Below are positions 1-7,888 of a stretch of 11,677 bases of DNA, piece after piece; the first letter of the stretch is position 1; each line of letters begins with the position of its first letter. The position numbers were made by a program, and so were the translations under genes. The notes under the pieces were generated by a model. That model ran no database searches, was not told the origin of the DNA, and saw nothing but the letters and a program-made list of their open reading frames with translations. Location: contig JAQBYK010000025.1 in the NCBI GenBank assembly GCA_027622635.1, positions 1 to 11,677 on the forward strand. Direction: 5' to 3'. The DNA is from a bacterium (GTDB taxonomy: Bacteria > Patescibacteriota > Gracilibacteria > UBA1369 > LOWO2-01-FULL-3).

Positions 1-395
1 TATGAAAGGCTATCAAAATATCTTTGCAGAATAATTTGAGCAGCTTCCGCATCGTTTTTTTCACGCTCGCCTGTTTTCTGAGCAGCCTCAAAAGAACTTA
101 ATCGCTCATCCACAAACTTTATATTCAAACCCTTCTCACCTAACTTATCAGCAAAGTCTCTAATCCCTTTCATCAGAGGATTTTCTTCCTGCTGTTGCTC
201 CATACTTAAGGGCAAACCAATAACAACCACTTCAACGGAAAGTTCATAGCAAAGAGAAACAATCCTATCCAACACATCACCTTTGTTTTCAAATATATCT
301 CTGGGAAAAGCTATACCATCCCGAACATCACCACTGGCAAGACCAATACGCTTACTACCGTAATCCAATGCTAAAACTTTCCCCTTTCCATCCAT
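1..395 (-). CDS. ruvX: RuvX/YqgF-family Holliday junction resolvase-like protein (3' end cut by window edge)
   Basis: RuvX (YqgF) is an RNase H-fold nuclease linked to Holliday junction resolution and, in E. coli, to 16S rRNA 5' end processing. Translation from the ATG at 395 gives 131 residues before the window ends. Visible family motifs are LALDYGSKRIGLA near the start with the first catalytic Asp at residue 11, VVIGLPLSM at about 57-65, VDERLSSFEA at 96-105, and KNDAEAAQIILQRYF at 113-127 with the last catalytic Asp at 115. All core motifs are present, so very little is missing. The final two visible bases of the frame are TA, which could begin a stop codon or a Tyr codon. The start lies 4 bases after the rplI stop, with only a weak AAGG 9 bases upstream, so the gene is probably translated from the rplI transcript. 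It is slightly shorter than typical RuvX (about 135-150 residues). The family call is firm; the exact biochemical role is less certain, as is usual for YqgF proteins. Confidence 0.93.
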   Translation of the reverse strand, partial: MDGKGKVLALDYGSKRIGLASGDVRDGIAFPRDIFENKGDVLDRIVSLCYELSVEVVVIGLPLSMEQQQEENPLMKGIRDFADKLGEKGLNIKFVDERLSSFEAAQKTGEREKNDAEAAQIILQRYFDSLS

Positions 396-399
396 AAAA

Positions 400-858
400 T
401 TAAGCCTTTTTTTCCTCAACTGCCTCAACCATAACCTTTATTTCCTCATCCAAACCTTCACCCAAATGGATCAAAGCAGTATATTCCCCTGCTTCCTTAA
501 AATGATTCATCTTTATAAACTCCTTATCCAATTTTATCTTTACAGCCTTTTCTACAGCCTCTACAAGGTCAGCCTCGGTAACAGCTCCATAAAGTTTACC
601 TTTATCTGTAGCCTTTGCTTTAATAGTTAGAGTTAAACCTTTCAACTTATCAATAGTCTCTGCGGATTTAGCTATAATTTCTTCCTTCTTCATAACGATC
701 TTATCTTTTCGTGATTCAGCCACTCTCGCACGTGCCTTAGTAGCAATATCCGCAAAACCGGCCGGCATAAGGTAATTCCTAAAATACCCCGCTTTCACGC
801 TCACAGTATCACCTTTAAAACCTAATTTTTTCACATCTGTGTTTAGTACAACTTGCAT
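400..858 (-). CDS. rplI: 50S ribosomal protein bL9
   Basis: This 152-residue protein is the large-subunit protein bL9, which binds 23S rRNA and reaches out from the base of the L1 stalk. Residues 13-40 match the bL9 signature pattern throughout, including G13, G16, V21, G24-Y25, N28-Y29-L30, G34, A36 and T40. A charged, Lys/Glu-rich connecting helix follows (about 41-75), then the C-terminal domain (about 76-149) with GKLYGAVT at 87-94. Length is normal for the family. The start is the first Met of the standard MQVVL opening; no Shine-Dalgarno sequence precedes it. It lies 72 bases downstream of the solute-binding protein gene, the largest gap in the minus-strand block, and 4 bases upstream of ruvX. 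Some CPR lineages are reported to lack bL9, so its presence mildly constrains the host lineage. Confidence 0.97.
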   Translation of the reverse strand: MQVVLNTDVKKLGFKGDTVSVKAGYFRNYLMPAGFADIATKARARVAESRKDKIVMKKEEIIAKSAETIDKLKGLTLTIKAKATDKGKLYGAVTEADLVEAVEKAVKIKLDKEFIKMNHFKEAGEYTALIHLGEGLDEEIKVMVEAVEEKKA

Positions 859-882
859 ATTGGGAAATTAATTCGCTGTAAA

Positions 883-911
883 TAAATACAGAAATTAGCC
901 ATAAATGTAAA
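883..911 (-). promoter_or_regulatory. weak candidate promoter for rplI-ruvX
   Basis: Reading the minus strand, TTTACA (906-911) lies 17 bases upstream of TATTTA (883-888), inside the 72-base gap before rplI. The -35 box is a 5/6 match to TTGACA, but the -10 box is only 3/6, so the site is tentative. The position suits a separate rplI-ruvX transcript. I see no terminator hairpin after the preceding gene, so read-through from upstream is equally possible. Confidence 0.25.
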
Positions 912-930
912 GATGAAAACTTTTTATTCC

Positions 931-2613
931 TTATCTATCAAATTTCCACTGCCATATTTTTGAAAATCGATCACTCGGGAAAACAACTCCATCCATGGAT
1001 ATTCCGACAATTTTACTGTCGGAAGCATAGTAATAAAGAGGCCTATACAAAAATATCGCTGGCACATCATCTTTTAAACGCTCAGCTAACTCAAGAAGTT
1101 TTTCAGCTTCTTTCTCGGTGTCAAAAGTAGACCTGATTGCTTCAATAATACTATCAACCTGGAAACTTTTGTAATTAGAAAAATTTTGCCCAACCGGGGT
1201 TGCCTGTGTTGAATGCCAATACGAATATGTGTCCAGGTTATATCCAAGAGTCTGTCCTACAAGTAATAAGTCATAATTACGCTGCATAACTCTTTGCTTA
1301 AATTCATCGGGAGGCAAAAATTGGATATTAATAGCAAAACCTATACCTTCCCAAGAATTCTTCAGAAAATCTACAACTTTCAAGCTTTCCTCATATTGAT
1401 AAGTTCCTTCATCATAAAGTCTAGCTATAAAATTAAGCTCTAGACCCTCCTCATCGCTGTTGTAACGAATACCCGAATGTTCCTTGTCTTCCTTCTGATA
1501 AAGATAACCGGCATCCTTTAGAGCACCCATAGCTTGCTCGGTACTCGACTGATACTCCCAGTCCTCTTGATTCAGAGACATAAGGGGTGTATCAACCGTG
1601 ATTTTGTCCATACTACCGGCAATCAAAGCATCCTTATCGATTGCCTTTTGCAAAGCCAGTCTCACTTTTTTACTATCCTTCAAAATAGAACTCTCCAAAT
1701 TCATAAAAACCGCTGTATACTGAGGTAATTCATATGGATATAAGTCAAACCTTTCATTATTAACAAAATCTAAAATATAATTACCTGATACTTTTGGAAC
1801 ACCATTTACAGCATCAATTTCCTCAATTAGCTGATCCATAGTCGGATAAGCAATGAATCTCATCAGCTCAATGTCCGATCTATCACCGTAATAATATGGA
1901 TTTTGTGTCAAAGTAATTTGGGTCCTGCCGTCCGCAAATGATTCAACAGGATCAGTAACCATGTAGGGACCGGTACCTATAGGTTTTTTATTAAAATCAT
2001 CCTTTAGAATCTCAAAAGGATCAACTCCATCTAAGATATGTTTAGGTAATATTCCGGTTGTTAAGTTTGTAATGAAAAATACATTTGGTTTTTCCAACTT
2101 AAAGAGAATATTCATATCATCGACTAATTTCATTTCAACACCACCAAAATTGGTCTTCAAGATTTCATTCTGAAAAGATGGATGAAGAACTATATCATGA
2201 AAAGTAAAATACACATCTTCAGCAGTAAAAGCTTTTCCATCATGCCATTTCAAACCTTCACGAACTTTAAAAGAATATTCAGTCTTTTCCTCATTAATAG
2301 CTAATTGCCCCATATCATCAACTATGGCTTTTTTCTCCAAATCATATTTCATTAAACCGGAAAAAATAAGACTTGAAACTTCCCTGTCAGCCTCGTTATA
2401 GTCAACAAAAAGTGGATTTAAATTTTGTATACCGCTTCTTGCAACTATCCCTTCCGTATAAATATTGGTTTCACCAAAGCCAAAAAGACCATAAGGGAAT
2501 ATCATCATTTTTACTAACATCAAAAGAAAAACAGCTACCGCAGCGGCAGAAATAACCTTGTCACGATAATCATAGGATTTTATGACCGTAACAACTTTAC
2601 TAAATATCTTCAT
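931..2613 (-). CDS. family 5 extracellular solute-binding protein (peptide/nickel-binding type), membrane-anchored
   Basis: This 560-residue protein belongs to solute-binding protein family 5 (DppA/OppA/NikA-like), the substrate receptors of peptide or nickel ABC importers. Supporting motifs are the opening YTEGIV...LNPLF at about 52-69, SLIFSGLMKYD at 81-91, and the family hallmark FKVREGLKWHDGKAFTAEDV at 115-134, followed by PIGTGPYMV at 211-219. The N terminus has a basic cytoplasmic stretch and one hydrophobic helix at about 20-42. There is no lipobox Cys and apparently no Cys anywhere, so it is probably held by an uncleaved signal anchor rather than a lipid. The length is typical for the family. 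No ABC permease or ATPase gene lies in this window; the partners are secG 3 bases upstream and the holin-like gene beyond it. The substrate cannot be told from sequence. The start follows the secG stop directly and has no Shine-Dalgarno sequence. Confidence 0.9.
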   Translation of the reverse strand: MKIFSKVVTVIKSYDYRDKVISAAAVAVFLLMLVKMMIFPYGLFGFGETNIYTEGIVARSGIQNLNPLFVDYNEADREVSSLIFSGLMKYDLEKKAIVDDMGQLAINEEKTEYSFKVREGLKWHDGKAFTAEDVYFTFHDIVLHPSFQNEILKTNFGGVEMKLVDDMNILFKLEKPNVFFITNLTTGILPKHILDGVDPFEILKDDFNKKPIGTGPYMVTDPVESFADGRTQITLTQNPYYYGDRSDIELMRFIAYPTMDQLIEEIDAVNGVPKVSGNYILDFVNNERFDLYPYELPQYTAVFMNLESSILKDSKKVRLALQKAIDKDALIAGSMDKITVDTPLMSLNQEDWEYQSSTEQAMGALKDAGYLYQKEDKEHSGIRYNSDEEGLELNFIARLYDEGTYQYEESLKVVDFLKNSWEGIGFAINIQFLPPDEFKQRVMQRNYDLLLVGQTLGYNLDTYSYWHSTQATPVGQNFSNYKSFQVDSIIEAIRSTFDTEKEAEKLLELAERLKDDVPAIFLYRPLYYYASDSKIVGISMDGVVFPSDRFSKIWQWKFDR

Positions 2614-2616
2614 AAT

Positions 2617-2832
2617 TTATACAAAAAGAAAAGCTATCGAATTCAGTAAAAACAAAACCGTTAAAACAATGGTTGCAGTAGACAAAAACTTCTCTATACC
2701 CCTTTTACTGGTATAAAACCCTCCACTACCTCCAAAAGTAGCACTAAGTCCTGTGCCCCTCTGTTGCATCAGTATAGCAAGGATAAGAAATATAGAGAGA
2801 ATTACCTGTACGACCATTAAAGTTGTTTTCAT
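2617..2832 (-). CDS. secG: preprotein translocase subunit SecG
   Basis: SecG is the small third subunit of the SecYEG protein-conducting channel in the cytoplasmic membrane. This 71-residue protein has the expected form: a first hydrophobic helix (about 4-22), a polar loop and a second helix (about 51-71). The loop carries the conserved LMQQRGTGLSATFGGSGGFY segment (21-40), the most diagnostic part of SecG. The length is typical of the shorter bacterial SecG forms. The ATG begins one base after the stop of the upstream membrane protein gene (TAA-A-ATG), and the stop is 3 bases before the solute-binding protein start. The three genes are therefore almost certainly one transcript. Stop-start coupling rather than a Shine-Dalgarno sequence probably drives initiation. 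Confidence 0.94.
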   Translation of the reverse strand: MKTTLMVVQVILSIFLILAILMQQRGTGLSATFGGSGGFYTSKRGIEKFLSTATIVLTVLFLLNSIAFLFV

Positions 2833-2833
2833 T

Positions 2834-3202
2834 TTAATTGATTAAATGTAGTGCCCAGTTAATTACACCAAACACAACAGATCCTATAACATAAGTCTGA
2901 ATATTAGGAAAGTGTAAAGTTACATTTTGGAACTCAGCAACCATCAAGAAATAGCTTAGGAAATAGAGAATTCCAACATTTACCACGATCAGAACTAATC
3001 CACCAAAAATAAACATTGCCGGCAACTGGAGAATTTTGATCAAAGGTTTTACAAAGAAATTAAAAAGTCCCAGAAATATTCCTCCAAGAACAAAAAACTT
3101 AAGACCTCCGGTATAAGTAATATCTCCAACAACCCTAGTCAACAAATAAAGCACAAGACCATTCAGAACAATTCCAATAAGAGGTTTAAGAAACAGTTTC
3201 AT
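2834..3202 (-). CDS. four-helix membrane protein, phage holin 4 superfamily / YvlD type
   Basis: This 122-residue protein is almost wholly hydrophobic, with four predicted membrane helices at about 7-25, 35-52, 62-86 and 102-120. The middle segment GLFNFFVKPLIKILQLP (45-61), with its Asn-x(3)-Lys-Pro-Leu arrangement, is the recognisable core of the 'phage holin family 4' group (Pfam PF04020 type), which includes B. subtilis YvlD. Despite the name, most chromosomal members are not linked to lysis, and no endolysin or phage gene is nearby. Their role is poorly known and often assigned to envelope stress or envelope integrity. The gene is 29 bases downstream of ileS and one base before secG. A perfect TATAAT lies 8 bases before its ATG, so it may also start its own transcript. 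Confidence 0.82.
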   Translation of the reverse strand: MKLFLKPLIGIVLNGLVLYLLTRVVGDITYTGGLKFFVLGGIFLGLFNFFVKPLIKILQLPAMFIFGGLVLIVVNVGILYFLSYFLMVAEFQNVTLHFPNIQTYVIGSVVFGVINWALHLIN

Positions 3203-3210
3203 AGATAAGG

Positions 3211-3216
3211 ATTATA
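3211..3216 (-). promoter_or_regulatory. -10 box (TATAAT), near-leaderless start for the holin-like/secG/solute-binding group
   Basis: On the minus strand a perfect TATAAT occupies 3211-3216, and the ATG of the membrane protein gene is at 3202-3200. Transcription starting about 7 bases downstream would begin about 2 bases before the ATG, giving an essentially leaderless mRNA. No convincing -35 box is seen at 15-18 bases spacing; that region falls in the last codons of ileS. The same nine bases TTATAATCC occur just before the ATG of the Cys-rich gene at 9563, which supports the site being functional. Confidence 0.45.
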
Positions 3217-3231
3217 AAACTTTAAAATAAT

Positions 3232-6200
3232 TTAACACTTCTCTTTCCTAACAGCAACTTTCACTTCTTTTCCGTCAATATTCATGATTTTCTCTTTATC
3301 CCATGCCATTTCTCCACTCGTCTGAAGCTCATCCGCCAAAGTCTCTCTCTTTATATAATCGGCAAAATCAGTTATTGCATTTTCCAACTCTTTTTCAGTC
3401 TGAATCAAAACATAAATTCTATCATCTACCTGATAATCAGCCTCTTTTCTTAGTTCCTGAATCTGCCTCACAATATCACGAGCATAGCCCTCATTTCTAA
3501 GTTCATCATTAATTACAGTATCAAGCGCAACAACAATTCCATCTTCACTCTCAACATCAAAACCCTCTTTTCCCCTAAATCCAAAATCAACCTCATCTCC
3601 CATCAAAGTAAATTGACCGACTTTAATCGCATCACTTGAGGCAATCTCAAAATTCCCCTCTTTGATTTGTTGAATAATAAATTGAACATCCTTTCCATAT
3701 TTGGGACCAAGGACTTTGGAATTCGGCACCACCTGAACTTCCATAATATCGGAAGCTTCTTTCATAATAACAAGATCCTTAACATTCAATTCCTCTAAAA
3801 TCACATCTTTTTGGCTCTCAATCCAGTGCTCGGAAATTCCCTCAGGCAAAGCAATACTTACCTGAGAAAGAGGCTGGCGCACCTTAAGCTTGGCCTTTGA
3901 ACGCACACTATGCCCAAGATTTACAATTTGCCGAACAATATGAATCTCCTTATTCAAATTTTCATCAATTGCATTATCATTAATTTCAGGCCAATCAGCC
4001 AAATGGACAGATTCATCTCCGGTCAGATTCTGATAAATCTCATCTGAAATGTAAGGCATGAAAGGTGCGATAAGCTTAGTAAACTGGAGCAAAACAATAT
4101 ATAAACTTTGGTAAGCTTCACTTTTGTCACTATCGCTTTCACTTTTCCAAAATCGTCTTCGACTTCTACGAACATACCAATTTGATAAATTTTCCAAAAA
4201 GTCCATCATGGGACGTGTAGCCCTAGGCAAATTGTACTGATCCATTTCCTCGGTAACCCCTTTAATTAAAGTATTCAATTCAGATAGAATCCATTGATCC
4301 AACTTGTTCTCAGGTAAGAACTTGGAAAACTCCATATCAGGCTTAAAATCATCAATATTGGCGTAAGTAATAAAGAAGCTATATGTATTCCACAAGGTAA
4401 GTGTGAATTTCTTTACTATTTCTTCCACATGAGCCTCGGAAAACCGAACATCATCCGCTAATGCAACCGGAGAAGTGTACAAAAAGTATCTCATGCTATC
4501 CACACCCTGAGTTTCAAAAAGATGCATAGGATCAGGGTAATTCTTTTTACGCTTGGAAAGTTTTTCTCCGTTTGCAGCCAACATAATTCCGTTAACTATG
4601 ACATTCTTAAATGCCGGTTTCTCAAACAATATTGTTGAGAGAACATGTAATGTATAAAACCAACCTCGCGTCTGATCCAGCCCCTCGGCAATAAAATTAG
4701 CCGGGAAATTATTTTCAAACTCCTCCTTATTTTCAAAAGGATAATGAAGCTGCGCATAAGGCATTGATCCACTTTCAAACCAACAATCCAACACATCCGG
4801 AATTCTATGCATTTCTCCGGTACAGGTAGGACACTTGAACTTTATTTCATCAATATATGGCTTATGTAAATCAAGTTCACCATCTCGTTCAGGGATTTTT
4901 CCACCAGATTTATCTTTTAGCTCTTCAACAGAACCAATACATATTTGCTCACCACAGCCACATTCCCAAACAGGTATAGGTGAACCCCAAAAACGATTAC
5001 GAGAAATTGCCCAATCACGAGCACCATCAAGCCATTTACCAAAACGACCTTCCTGAATGTGCTCCGGCTGCCAATGAATGTCCTTATTATTTTTCAGTAA
5101 TTGATCTTTTACGTCTGTAACTCTTATGAAAAGTGAACGCGTAGAATAATTAAGCAAAGGAGTATCACAACGCCAACAATGAGGATAACTATGTTTATAG
5201 TTTTGTTTCCTATAAAGAAGCCCTTTTTCATGTAAATATGTTGCAACATTCAGGTCTTGCCCTTTTACGAATTTACCGGCGAAATCAGTAACCTCCTCCC
5301 TAAATTCGCCATCCATTCCAACATGCTGAATCTGGACAAGTTCATGTTTTTTCCCAAACCGGTAATCATCCTCACCAAACATTGGAGCAATATGCACAAC
5401 ACCGGTACCATCCTCAGTAGTTACAAAATCAGCTAGACCGATCTCGTATTTCTTACCCTCAAGGTCTTTGTAATATGGGAATAGCGGCTCATAATGCATC
5501 CCAAGCAGTTTTTGGGGATCAATCTCCCCGATAACTACAAATTTCCCCTCTCCCAAAACAGATTCAGCGAGAGCTTCCGCCAAAATATATGTTTCCTCCT
5601 TATCATCCTCTGTCCTAGCCTGAACCTTTATGTATTTGATATCTTCACCAAATGCCAAAGCAGTGTTTCCCGGCAATGTCCAGGGAGTAGTTGTCCATGC
5701 CAAAACATAAACATCCTTTTCCTTTGCAGCAATAGCCTTAAGCGCATCATCGCATAACTTAAACTTAGCCGTTACCGACAAATCAGTAACGTCCTTGTAG
5801 CCTTGGGACACCTCAAAATTAGACAAAGGAGTTTCACATCTGGGACATACATGCATGGATTTAAAATCACTATAAACCATACCCTTATCCCAAATCTGCT
5901 TAAAAACCCACCAGATTGATTCCATATAATTATTATCCAAAGTGGCATAGCTATCGGAAAAATCCACCCAACGACCAACCCTTTGAAGAATCGCTTTCCA
6001 ATCCTCCGTATAACGAAAAACAGATTCTCTACAAGCAGTGTTAAATTTTTCCACGCCGTATTTCACAATGTCCTTTCTTCCACTTAATTCAAGCTCCTTT
6101 TCTATTTCATACTCAACAGGCAATCCATGGCAATCCCAGCCATTTGTACGAGGCACATAGAAGCCCTTCATGGTCCAGTAACGAGTCACTGCATCTTTCA

Positions 6201-6390
6201 AAGCAGTAGCCAAAATATGTCCATAATGTGGCAATCCGTTAGCAAAGGGAGGTCCATCAAAAAAAACAAATTTCTCCTTATCCTTACGAGCTTCAACCGA
6301 TTTCTCAAAAATTTCATTCTTTTGCCAATAGGAGAGAATTTTATTCTCCATCTCGGGAAATGACTGTTTTGGATCAACCTTATCAAACAT
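3232..6390 (-). CDS. ileS: isoleucyl-tRNA synthetase, IleRS2 (eukaryote-like) type
   Basis: This 1052-residue class I enzyme attaches isoleucine to tRNA-Ile and edits mischarged valine. The ATP-binding HIGH-type motif is HYGH at 55-58 (context LPHYGH), and the second signature is KLSKRKKNYPDP at 610-621. Other family segments are NGWDCHGLPVEYE (83-95), the editing-domain AWTTTPWTLPGNTAL (231-245), EDGTGVVHIAPMFGEDDYRFG (326-346), DWAISRNRFWGSPIPVWEC (459-477) and LDQTRGWFYTLH (571-582). Cys pairs at 182/185, 405/408, 477/479 and 520/523 are possible zinc ligands. HYGH, the Lys-Arg in the KMSKS position, the length above 1000 and the extended C-terminal domain mark the IleRS2 clade, whose members are generally insensitive to mupirocin. 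The gene lies 48 bases after purB; upstream AGG is only 4 bases from the ATG, so the ribosome site is poor. No frameshift or missing motif is seen. Confidence 0.97.
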   Translation of the reverse strand: MFDKVDPKQSFPEMENKILSYWQKNEIFEKSVEARKDKEKFVFFDGPPFANGLPHYGHILATALKDAVTRYWTMKGFYVPRTNGWDCHGLPVEYEIEKELELSGRKDIVKYGVEKFNTACRESVFRYTEDWKAILQRVGRWVDFSDSYATLDNNYMESIWWVFKQIWDKGMVYSDFKSMHVCPRCETPLSNFEVSQGYKDVTDLSVTAKFKLCDDALKAIAAKEKDVYVLAWTTTPWTLPGNTALAFGEDIKYIKVQARTEDDKEETYILAEALAESVLGEGKFVVIGEIDPQKLLGMHYEPLFPYYKDLEGKKYEIGLADFVTTEDGTGVVHIAPMFGEDDYRFGKKHELVQIQHVGMDGEFREEVTDFAGKFVKGQDLNVATYLHEKGLLYRKQNYKHSYPHCWRCDTPLLNYSTRSLFIRVTDVKDQLLKNNKDIHWQPEHIQEGRFGKWLDGARDWAISRNRFWGSPIPVWECGCGEQICIGSVEELKDKSGGKIPERDGELDLHKPYIDEIKFKCPTCTGEMHRIPDVLDCWFESGSMPYAQLHYPFENKEEFENNFPANFIAEGLDQTRGWFYTLHVLSTILFEKPAFKNVIVNGIMLAANGEKLSKRKKNYPDPMHLFETQGVDSMRYFLYTSPVALADDVRFSEAHVEEIVKKFTLTLWNTYSFFITYANIDDFKPDMEFSKFLPENKLDQWILSELNTLIKGVTEEMDQYNLPRATRPMMDFLENLSNWYVRRSRRRFWKSESDSDKSEAYQSLYIVLLQFTKLIAPFMPYISDEIYQNLTGDESVHLADWPEINDNAIDENLNKEIHIVRQIVNLGHSVRSKAKLKVRQPLSQVSIALPEGISEHWIESQKDVILEELNVKDLVIMKEASDIMEVQVVPNSKVLGPKYGKDVQFIIQQIKEGNFEIASSDAIKVGQFTLMGDEVDFGFRGKEGFDVESEDGIVVALDTVINDELRNEGYARDIVRQIQELRKEADYQVDDRIYVLIQTEKELENAITDFADYIKRETLADELQTSGEMAWDKEKIMNIDGKEVKVAVRKEKC

Positions 6391-6438
6391 GCTGCCTAGT
6401 CTATCAAATGAATTGGCAAAATTGAAACTTTTTTTGAT

Positions 6439-7875
6439 CTAACCACAACCTTGACAACCTCCACATCCACTCGGACCACAACCACTTTGTCCAGCTGAAA
6501 CCTTTAATTCATAGTCTTCAACTAATTTTGTGGCTAATCCTGTGTACTTTTCAGGAGTAAGAGCTTGAAGCCTTTTTTTATCGGCAGCAGGAATTTTTAG
6601 TGACTTGATAAAAGCCGAAATTGTGCCTTTTGTTATCCCTCCCTTTCCTCGTGTCAATTTTTTCAATTTCTCATAAGATTTATCAACTAAATTTTTCCTC
6701 ATAACCATCTGTATCGGCTCAGCAAGAAGCTCCCACCTATCCTTCAAATCATCTTGTATCACTTTTGTGTTCACTTGACACTTGGCTAGCCCCCTGATCA
6801 TGCTTTTATAAGCCAATATACAATATGAAAGAGCAGATCCCATATTGCGCTGAACAGTTGAATCACTTAGATCCCTCTGCATTCTGGATACAGGCAATTT
6901 TGAAGAAAGATGACCAAGCATTGCATTAGCTACCCCTACGTTTCCCTCACAATTTTCAAAATCAATTGGATTGACCTTATGAGGCATTGTAGAAGACCCG
7001 ACTTCACCCTTAATGGTTTTCTGAGTAAAATAATTAATACTTATATATCCCCACATATCACGTGAAAAATCCAGAACTATATTATTTATCCTGGATACAC
7101 AATCAAAACATCCGGCAAATGCATCATGCGGCTCAATTTGAGTTGTATATTTGCTAAAATCCAGACCCAGGCTTTGTACAAATCTTTTGCTCGCATCCAC
7201 CCAATCTACACTAGGATAAGCCAGATCATGCGCATTATAATTTCCAACAGCACCATTGATTTTTGCCGGCAAAGATTCAAAGGTAGAAAGTATTTCCATC
7301 TCCCTCTCAAGTCTTGCAACCACATTAATCAATTCCTTGCCAAGGGTGGTTGGAGAAGCGGGTTGACCATGAGTCCGAGATAACATGGGCAAAGATTTAT
7401 TTTCAATAGCCAGGGAGTAAATCTCCTGAACCAAACCACTCAATACAGTATTAAGCTCTCTGCCAAGAAAATCTCGAAGAACACATGAATAAGAAATATT
7501 ATTGATATCCTCAGAAGTACAAGCAAAATGAATAAATTCCAGATATTCTTCGATGGGACCATTTTTCAGCTTTTCCTTAAGGAAATATTCTATAGCCTTA
7601 ACATCGTGATTGGTAATTTTCTCTATGTCCTTTACTCTCTGAGCATCAACAATATCAAACTGTTCATAAATTGACCTGAGGATTCGAAGTTCTGTAGGTT
7701 TAAGCTCCTTGGTTCCCTTAAGCTTGAGATCATTAAAGAGAAATATGAACCATTCGACCTCAACCAAACAGCGATACCGCATCAAAGCAGCCTCAGAAAA
7801 ATATTGAGAAAGATAGTCCACTTTCTCATGATAGCGACCATCTAAAGGTGATATAGCAAGCAGTGGATTGTCCAT
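6439..7875 (-). CDS. purB: adenylosuccinate lyase with an added Gly/Cys-rich C-terminal tail
   Basis: PurB acts twice in purine synthesis: it splits SAICAR to AICAR plus fumarate, and adenylosuccinate to AMP plus fumarate. The 478-residue protein is of the E. coli PurB subtype: it opens LLAISPLDGRYHEKV (5-19), then has TNHDVKAIEYFLKEKL (88-103), FIHFACTSEDINN (114-126), LSRTHGQPASPTTLGKE (165-181) with the catalytic-type His169, NGAVGNYNAH (207-216), TTQIEPHD (244-251) and the fumarase/lyase signature GSSTMPHKVNP (293-303) carrying the catalytic Ser loop. E. coli PurB is about 456 residues and ends near the equivalent of residue 457 here. The extra 21 or so residues end SGCGPSGCGGCQGCG with four Cys, which is not a family feature. 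The gene starts 13 bases after purE with no Shine-Dalgarno; the ATG is preceded by AATACCT, as at purE. The enzyme identity is very secure; the function of the tail is unknown. Confidence 0.97.
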   Translation of the reverse strand: MDNPLLAISPLDGRYHEKVDYLSQYFSEAALMRYRCLVEVEWFIFLFNDLKLKGTKELKPTELRILRSIYEQFDIVDAQRVKDIEKITNHDVKAIEYFLKEKLKNGPIEEYLEFIHFACTSEDINNISYSCVLRDFLGRELNTVLSGLVQEIYSLAIENKSLPMLSRTHGQPASPTTLGKELINVVARLEREMEILSTFESLPAKINGAVGNYNAHDLAYPSVDWVDASKRFVQSLGLDFSKYTTQIEPHDAFAGCFDCVSRINNIVLDFSRDMWGYISINYFTQKTIKGEVGSSTMPHKVNPIDFENCEGNVGVANAMLGHLSSKLPVSRMQRDLSDSTVQRNMGSALSYCILAYKSMIRGLAKCQVNTKVIQDDLKDRWELLAEPIQMVMRKNLVDKSYEKLKKLTRGKGGITKGTISAFIKSLKIPAADKKRLQALTPEKYTGLATKLVEDYELKVSAGQSGCGPSGCGGCQGCG

Positions 7876-7888
7876 AGGTATTCAATTT

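Noticed and set aside
2834..3202. A prophage or lysis cassette, suggested by the holin family name
   Set aside because: There is no endolysin, capsid, integrase or attachment-site signal; the neighbours are secG and ileS, and the family is common on chromosomes as YvlD-like proteins.
3303..6363. Several plus-strand open frames of 60-90 codons opposite ileS
   Set aside because: They are antisense to strongly conserved ileS codons, lack recognisable domains and plausible start signals, and are expected by chance opposite a long gene.
6391..6438. A separate ileS promoter in the purB-ileS gap
   Set aside because: TAGACT 7 bases before the ATG and TTCAAT 17 bases further upstream match consensus only 4/6 and 3/6, too weak to list as a feature.
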